A DNA stretch of 64,000 nt, from contig NZ_JACHLE010000001.1 in NCBI RefSeq assembly GCF_014204415.1, positions 62,001 through 126,000 of the forward strand, read 5' to 3'. The position numbers and the translations under genes are program-made. Every line of letters starts with the position of its first letter. The first letter of the stretch is position 1. This document shows, piece by piece, positions 58,785 to 64,000 of this stretch. The notes beneath the pieces are model-generated. The model saw only the letters and a list, made by a program, of their open reading frames with translations, made no database searches and was not told the DNA's origin. The stretch is from Chryseobacterium defluvii. Lineage in GTDB: Bacteria; Bacteroidota; Bacteroidia; Flavobacteriales; Weeksellaceae.

Positions 58785-59857
58785 TGATTTTTTTTCTGTT
58801 TTTTTTCTGAATCGGAGAGTAACACGTTAAAAGATTGATCAGCATTATTTTTTTCTGTAATTCTGATACTGTCTTTAAGGTAAGAGTATTTATCCATATA
58901 TAACTTTGAATTCTCAGTATCACCTAATGCAGAATATGCACTGGCAAGAAATTCAAAAGATTCAACTCTATTAAACGGATCGGGATATTTTTTTTCAAGA
59001 TCCCGAGCCTGATTGGCATATTCTATTACCTTTCTATACTCTTTTTTTTCTAAATACAGCCAACTAAGCTGATTCATCAACACTACTTTATCCTCATTAT
59101 CTAAATTATATTTTTTGTAAATGTCTAAACCTTCTACAAGATATTTCTCAGCTAATTTAATATTTCCTGGCTTATCAGCCTCTTCCAGATAAAGAATTGC
59201 TAAACGGACATAATTAAAGGAAATTAAACCGTATTTTATCTCAGCTGTGATTTCTTGATGCTCGTCCTTAATAAGTTTGGCTGCTTCAATACTTTTATTT
59301 TGATAATTAAAAACTGAATCTTTATAGCTCTTATTCTCAAGTCTTTTGTTGAAAAAGTAAAGGGTGAGTTGTCCGTAAGAAAGTGCCAAAGTATAATTTC
59401 TGATGTCAGGGTCATCAATTTTCTTTGCATATATGATTGCCGTTTTGAAATCTTTTAAACTGGCTTCATCAAAACCCAAATATCCCAAAGCCAAAGCATT
59501 AGACCGGTAAAGATTTGCCATGATTCTATCTGCTTGCGGTCCAGCATTAATTTTTTTTAATTCGGTGGCTAGTTTAATAATTTCATTATTTTTATTTTGT
59601 TTTTCATATATTTCTATTATACGACGTCCACTTTTTAAAATCCCCCATTTATATCCTATTTTTTCAGATTCAGATTTCAGATTGAATAAAGCTTTTTCTG
59701 TATCAGAAATTTCAGAATTAAAACTTACATCTATATCTTCTAATTTTTTATCAATGGCTTTCGTTTGCATTGTAGAAGCAGAATTCTTTAAGCTCTGGGC
59801 AAAAGCACAATAAAAAGAAAATAAAATAAGATATAAGAAATATATTTTTTGATACAT
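58781..59857 (-). CDS. TPR sensor protein, N-terminal half of a split gene
   Basis: The 358-residue protein has a signal peptide (MYQKIYFLYLILFSFYCAFAQS) and a stretch of TPR-like helices (AYALGYLGFDEASLKDFKTA, LSWLYLEKKEYRKVIEYANQA, YSALGDTENSKLYM). It stops just after a run of eight A residues (DSEKKQKKNH), exactly where relatives continue into a membrane helix and AraC domain. A one-base change in the A-run would restore the fusion. The full protein would be a periplasmic TPR sensor with a cytoplasmic DNA-binding end. Confidence 0.75.
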   Translation of the reverse strand: MYQKIYFLYLILFSFYCAFAQSLKNSASTMQTKAIDKKLEDIDVSFNSEISDTEKALFNLKSESEKIGYKWGILKSGRRIIEIYEKQNKNNEIIKLATELKKINAGPQADRIMANLYRSNALALGYLGFDEASLKDFKTAIIYAKKIDDPDIRNYTLALSYGQLTLYFFNKRLENKSYKDSVFNYQNKSIEAAKLIKDEHQEITAEIKYGLISFNYVRLAILYLEEADKPGNIKLAEKYLVEGLDIYKKYNLDNEDKVVLMNQLSWLYLEKKEYRKVIEYANQARDLEKKYPDPFNRVESFEFLASAYSALGDTENSKLYMDKYSYLKDSIRITEKNNADQSFNVLLSDSEKKQKKNH

Positions 59858-60401
59858 AATAAATTTATATTGTTTTTAAATTCATCATTGTGGATTATTT
59901 TATTAGTAACAAAATAATGATAAAATTATTTTGTTGTAAATTTACTAAATATTAACTTAAACAATGTTTACAAATACAAATGTTGTCAATCATAAAAAAA
60001 TATGAATGTCATAATTTTGATAGAAGTGCGTAGAAGAAAGTAACGGTGTCGAGTACCATTTATGTGTCTGATGTTTCTCTTACAATATCATTCTTATGAT
60101 CAGGATATAATTATTCTGATTCTGGATCAGAGTATTTTTATTGACAATATTTCCGGATGAGGTATTTAAAAAAACACTCATGCATTCAAAGTATAATTTA
60201 GCTGCTTTCATATCCCCATTCAGCAGCAAACCTGAATAGAGGTAACATGGATCTTGGGTTATATATAAATGTTAGCAGCTCCTAAAACTCTGAATTGAAA
60301 GAATTGTTTTTATAGTCTTTCAGATAATAGATCATTATGATCAATAATTGAGTTTTGTAGCATAGATAAACTCCCAAACAACTTTATGATAAACAAGCCG
60401 G
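59858..60401. other. Gap with a possible gene remnant
   Basis: No intact gene. On the minus strand from about 60265 down to 60075 there is a short frame with GLLLNGDMKAAKLYFE, which looks like a TPR repeat but has no start codon and stops soon after. It may be the remnant of a second TPR regulator. Otherwise AT-rich. Confidence 0.3.
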
Positions 60402-60716
60402 TTAATAAAAATATTTTTTCCATTTTGCTATGGTATTGCGGCTCAATTTAAAATGTTTGGCCAATTGGGAATTGTTTAATTTGTATTTTCTTTGATAATC
60501 TAAGATGTATAAAATAGTAGACTTATTATAAGAACGGAGTTTTTGATTTTCTTTGGCCTGTAGACCGAAAATTTTTGTATTAAGATTTATTATATCCAGA
60601 TTTGAGAGTTGTTTTTTCTCAAGAATAGAGGAACAAAGCTCTTTTTTATGAGGATATTTCTTATTGATAATATCCGTGTATATAACTCTATAATCTGGAC
60701 TTTTAGACTTTTCCAT
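60402..60716 (-). CDS. Small HTH protein
   Basis: The 104-residue protein ends in a helix-turn-helix: NNSQLAKHFKLSRNTIAKWKKYF. The N-terminal part is basic and helical. This size and layout fit small regulators or the DNA-binding part of a transposase OrfA. It stands alone. Function unknown. Confidence 0.65.
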   Translation of the reverse strand: MEKSKSPDYRVIYTDIINKKYPHKKELCSSILEKKQLSNLDIINLNTKIFGLQAKENQKLRSYNKSTILYILDYQRKYKLNNSQLAKHFKLSRNTIAKWKKYFY

Positions 60717-61085
60717 AAATAGGCATTAATATGTTTGTTAATATTTTGTTACCATTGTTAACCATTATATAATATTTTAGTTTTCTTACAAATTCTGCCG
60801 GCCTTATTAGATAAAGCAGCATATTTACTATATACCGGTTAATTTATTCACTGTTAAATTATTGTATTTTGATATCGCAGGTAACTTCCCGTGTCTCTTT
60901 AATCTTCTCCCGATAATCTGAATTTCCTCTTGATCTCATTTCATTTTGCAATATTATTTAGTATCATCTTATATGCTTATTATTAATGATTTCTGAAATC
61001 ATTAAATATTACAAATCTTCAATCTGCGGATATAGATGAAATAATGTTTACAAATAAATATTTTGATTTGACGCTATCAATAAAA
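60717..61085. other. Gap, nothing identified
   Basis: AT-rich, no supported gene, hairpin or repeat seen on either strand. Confidence 0.4.
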
Positions 61086-61835
61086 TTACTGAAAGATCCA
61101 GCCAGACTGCACTATGGTCTGGTTGCTTATCCCTGAGACAGTATCTGCAAATCGGTAATCGGAAGGATTATTAATGACTAAAATACCATTCAGAGTTCCT
61201 ATTTGTTCCGACAGAGAAAGGCCTGTAGAGGCTAATTTTGGGGCTATTGCATCAGCGGAAAATGTATTAGTTATAGGATTAAGATCTCTTGTGTTGTCTC
61301 CAAGTCTAAGTCTCACAAAATCACTTCCTACTGTAGAAATCGGATTAGCTGTTAAATTCATTTCTATTACAAGATTAATGACCCATTTTTCCAGAGGCAG
61401 ATCAATATACTGACCGGCATATTTTGCTACAGTGGTATTGGTGGGCAGAATATAAGAACCTGAAAAGGCCAGTCTTGTAAATAGTAGTCTTACAGTATTC
61501 CAGCTTCCTGTATCATTTGTATCGGAGGTTAATACTTTTCCTGAGGCCTGTGTTTCATCTGCCAATTCGAAGCCCGATACGAGTGATGCAGGGGTCCCAC
61601 CGGTCTGTATTTCCGGTTTCTGGTCAGGTGCTGTAGTTCCTATCCCGATATTTCCGATTGAGGTAACTATAAAATCATTTGCTTGCTGTGCTACTGCAGG
61701 CACTCCTGTTGTGGCATTGTCTTTTCCTCCATCAGCATGGAAAATACCTTGCGGGCTGGAAGTGTTTATGCCTACTTGTACTAAAGATAGCACTGAAATA
61801 AATAACGTACTATGTGTAATAAGATTTTTTTTCAT
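61086..61835 (-). CDS. Secreted structural protein
   Basis: The 249-residue protein has a signal peptide (MKKNLITHSTLFISVLSLV) and then the motif VGINTSSPQGIFHADGG and GIGTTAP, which recurs in long Bacteroidota surface proteins that resemble phage tail-fibre repeats. The C-terminal part is strand-rich. No enzyme motif. Probably a cell-surface or matrix protein. It shares the NTSSP-type motif with the next gene at 63029. Confidence 0.65.
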   Translation of the reverse strand: MKKNLITHSTLFISVLSLVQVGINTSSPQGIFHADGGKDNATTGVPAVAQQANDFIVTSIGNIGIGTTAPDQKPEIQTGGTPASLVSGFELADETQASGKVLTSDTNDTGSWNTVRLLFTRLAFSGSYILPTNTTVAKYAGQYIDLPLEKWVINLVIEMNLTANPISTVGSDFVRLRLGDNTRDLNPITNTFSADAIAPKLASTGLSLSEQIGTLNGILVINNPSDYRFADTVSGISNQTIVQSGWIFQ

Positions 61836-62479
61836 CTGTTAATGTTAAATTTATTTGAAACATTAATTTTGACCTTATATTCAGAACCTTTAATAATAGT
61901 GTTGAATAAAAATTAAAGTCATCTTCTTAAAAAGAAAAGGGGTTAGGACTAGGCTGCCTAATCTGTTTTTTATTTTTTCAGTTTCCATTAGTGTTTTTAG
62001 AAATGCCTGTTTATTTATAATGTATTACTTGGAAGGAATTGAAGGATCAAAATTTTTCGAATTTTATATTTAAATGTAAAATCAATAAATTACGGTACAA
62101 ATATGAAACTTTGCATATTAAAAAATAAGTATATGAAAGAACGAATTATGAATTAATTCATATGTTTTTTCGGTGATATATCATTGTAATTCATAACTTA
62201 ACTACTGTGTGCTATTTATTAACTAAAGTGCTTTGAATTACGTCTGTGAAGATAAAAAATACTTCTTCTGCTATTTTTTTTGATTTAAACTTCAAGCAAA
62301 AGCCTGGGCAAATATTGTAAGGAAATTTATCTTCTATGAAAGGAAAGTGATCGTTGAAATCTTAGAAAAAGAAATATAAAATCGTTATTTTCATCATTTT
62401 CAATGCTGTTTTCTATCAATATCTATTTCAGGAGAGGGGGTGTCCCTTACAGATCAGTCTGGACAAAAATGAATCTTAG
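61836..62479. other. Gap, nothing identified
   Basis: A 640-base AT-rich region between two minus-strand genes. I see no coding frame, hairpin with T-run or repeat that I can support. Confidence 0.4.
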
Positions 62480-62905
62480 TTACCGATCTGTTTCTTTATA
62501 TTTTTTAATCCATTTATACAAGGTAGTTTTAGGGATTCCATATTCATCAATAATCTGATATATGGTTTTTTCTCCGGATCCGACTAATTCCAGAATAAAA
62601 TCTATGACCTCTTTTGTATAAATATTTTTTCTGAATCGGGGAAGTATTGATGTTTTTGTATCCTTGTTATAAGCTGCGGGCGGAGCATATAATATTAAAT
62701 GTTGAGAATATAACCTGAAGAAATCATAGTGCAAAAGCTTGCACCATCGTAAGAGAAGATATGTGCAAAGGCTCTTCTGTGAATACATTTCGTTGACCTC
62801 TTTCTCTGTACATTTCATAAAGTTACAGATGCGGGATATGTCTATCCCGCTTTCTGTAACTCTCTGGTTGATCAAAAATCCGATATGAATATCTTTAAAG
62901 TTCAT
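62480..62905 (-). CDS. HTH protein, transposase OrfA-like
   Basis: The 141-residue protein has a C-terminal helix-turn-helix (TKEVIDFILELV...TIYQIIDEYGIPKTTLYKWIKKY) typical of transposase-linked or small transcription regulators. The N-terminal half (INQRVTESGIDISRICNFMKCTEKEVNEMY) looks like an XRE-type helical bundle. It lies between two surface-protein genes; no catalytic partner is present. Confidence 0.65.
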   Translation of the reverse strand: MNFKDIHIGFLINQRVTESGIDISRICNFMKCTEKEVNEMYSQKSLCTYLLLRWCKLLHYDFFRLYSQHLILYAPPAAYNKDTKTSILPRFRKNIYTKEVIDFILELVGSGEKTIYQIIDEYGIPKTTLYKWIKKYKETDR

Positions 62906-63028
62906 GGAGTATAATTTTTGAAACTTTTACCTCTGACCACAGATCATAAATTATTGTAATAATTCCATGAATAAAGTGATGGAAGAAGTTTCTGCGGTTA
63001 TATAGAGAAGTTAAACTGTCATTGTTTT

Positions 63029-64000
63029 TTATCTTCCCGTTACCATGAACGTGAAGGATCTGTTAGCAAGCTCTCCTGCGCTGTTCCCTGTCTTTACTCT
63101 TATTACCGTATTAGAGATAAATGCTACCTGGGTGTTATCATTTGTGAAAAGCGGATTACCCGGGTTCGAAGGGTCAGGGTTGGTGATGGTGCCACTACCT
63201 GTGCCATATGCATCTACGATATTGGTGGATATACCGTATATTTGGGTCAGAGGGGTATCGAACCTTATATCAAATATCCCGGGAGAAGGATTGGAGATTG
63301 TATAACCATTCCCGATCACTGAATTAATTCCTCCTTTAGAAGAGGTAGCAGAAACACCTCCTACTGCGTAGCTTGTTCCTGGTGTACCACCAATCACTTT
63401 TGCATTGGCCAATGTGCCGCCGGATGTAGTATCGAATCTCACATATGCTGTTCCTCCCAAAAATCGTGTTGCATCTGTGCTATTTGATACGGGTACTCCC
63501 GGTATATATCCCAATACTCCGTTAGCATCAGCCACTACCGTTCTTGTTGCTGTAAAAGTTTGATCTTGGGTAGCGGATTCTGTTCCCGCCCCTGTTGTGT
63601 AAATAGCATTTGTAGAACCGTTCAATGGTAAACTGTTAAACCTGACATTACCCGTTACCTGAAGTTTTTCAGTAGGAGAGCTGGTGTTAATACCCATATT
63701 CCCTATTGGAGTAATGCGCGCTTTTTCGGTCCCAAGTGTATTGCTTCCTGCACTTGTATGGAACACTAGCGGTGCGGCCTGTGTAGTGGCTGATGTACCT
63801 ATAATCAAGCCACGGGAATCATTAGCGGCTTTTATCTGTCCGAAATTCTCCGGATCCTGGTATAAGAATATAGTCGAAATGATACCATTGCTATCATTGT
63901 CATCTGATTGCAAGGTCACACTTGCCCTTTTACTTGATGCCAGACCTCTCTGGGTGAAATCTCCCCCGGATGAAAAAGTTGAGGATTGTGTCATTCCCCG
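63029..64000 (-). CDS. Large secreted surface protein (partial, 5' end outside window)
   Basis: At least 321 residues are present; the frame is open to the window end, so the start lies beyond it. The sequence has the MGINTSSPTEKLQVTGNVRF motif, then a Gly/Ser/Thr-rich strand-repeat region (GGTAYVRFDTTSGGT, GTPGTSYAVGG). The final segment (NTVIRVKTGNSAGELANRSF) is strand-rich. It resembles phage-tail-fibre-like or adhesin proteins of Chryseobacterium. Function unknown. Confidence 0.65.
   Translation of the reverse strand, partial: RGMTQSSTFSSGGDFTQRGLASSKRASVTLQSDDNDSNGIISTIFLYQDPENFGQIKAANDSRGLIIGTSATTQAAPLVFHTSAGSNTLGTEKARITPIGNMGINTSSPTEKLQVTGNVRFNSLPLNGSTNAIYTTGAGTESATQDQTFTATRTVVADANGVLGYIPGVPVSNSTDATRFLGGTAYVRFDTTSGGTLANAKVIGGTPGTSYAVGGVSATSSKGGINSVIGNGYTISNPSPGIFDIRFDTPLTQIYGISTNIVDAYGTGSGTITNPDPSNPGNPLFTNDNTQVAFISNTVIRVKTGNSAGELANRSFTFMVTGR

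Overview
The window looks like a chromosome segment of a Bacteroidota bacterium of the Flavobacteriia, most likely Chryseobacterium or a close relative. The base composition is low in GC, ribosome binding sites are weak, candidate promoters have the Bacteroidota -7 form TAnnTTTG, and the protein types (DUF4255 cap, DUF5908, TPR-AraC regulators) are typical of that group. This assignment rests on family recognition, not on a database search.

Layout. (1) 1-4740 is a housekeeping block on the plus strand: the end of a membrane protein, a DprE1-like FAD oxidoreductase, a DprE2-like short-chain dehydrogenase, a HAD phosphatase, a small lipoprotein, a cysteine desulfurase and thioredoxin. (2) 4867-5046 holds two tRNA-Asp(GTC) genes. 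(3) 5057-14630 is a type I restriction-modification island bracketed by a 127-bp direct repeat. It contains hsdM, an expressed hsdS, an inverted and apparently silent second hsdS, a tyrosine recombinase, hsdR and a winged-helix AbiEi-like gene. A 42-bp and a 19-bp inverted repeat inside the two hsdS genes mark a probable shufflon that changes restriction specificity. (4) 14915-25055 is a tightly coupled seven-gene operon: NurA-like nuclease, HerA-like translocase, Hsp90-like GHKL ATPase, DUF3696-type ABC ATPase, an unknown protein, a second Hsp90-like ATPase and a radical SAM protein. I do not recognise it as a named system. It is the best candidate here for an undescribed, probably anti-phage, system. 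(5) 25219-27227 holds palindrome-bearing repeats and a frameshifted transposase. (6) 27667-54561 is a complete extracellular contractile injection system (eCIS): cap, sheath, two tube proteins, spike, PAAR tip, baseplate, a PKD protein, tape measure, a GH46 chitosanase-like hydrolase, four DUF4157 effector-like proteins with near-identical leaders and unrelated C-terminal domains, small interspersed proteins and an AAA+ ATPase. (7) 54626-58140 holds two more decayed copies of the same insertion element around a metallo-beta-lactamase-fold gene. (8) 58218-63994, all on the minus strand, holds a TPR-AraC regulator apparently split at a poly-A tract, two small HTH proteins and two secreted repeat-type surface proteins, the last cut by the window end.

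How the parts fit. The R-M island and the NurA-HerA-Hsp90 operon sit side by side downstream of tRNA-Asp and form a defence island. The eCIS is a separate offensive or host-interaction island with related insertion elements on both sides in the same orientation, so recombination between them could remove or move it. Structural genes of the eCIS are packed with gaps of a few bases to about 40 bases. A candidate promoter ahead of the chitosanase gene could give the hydrolase-effector section its own control.
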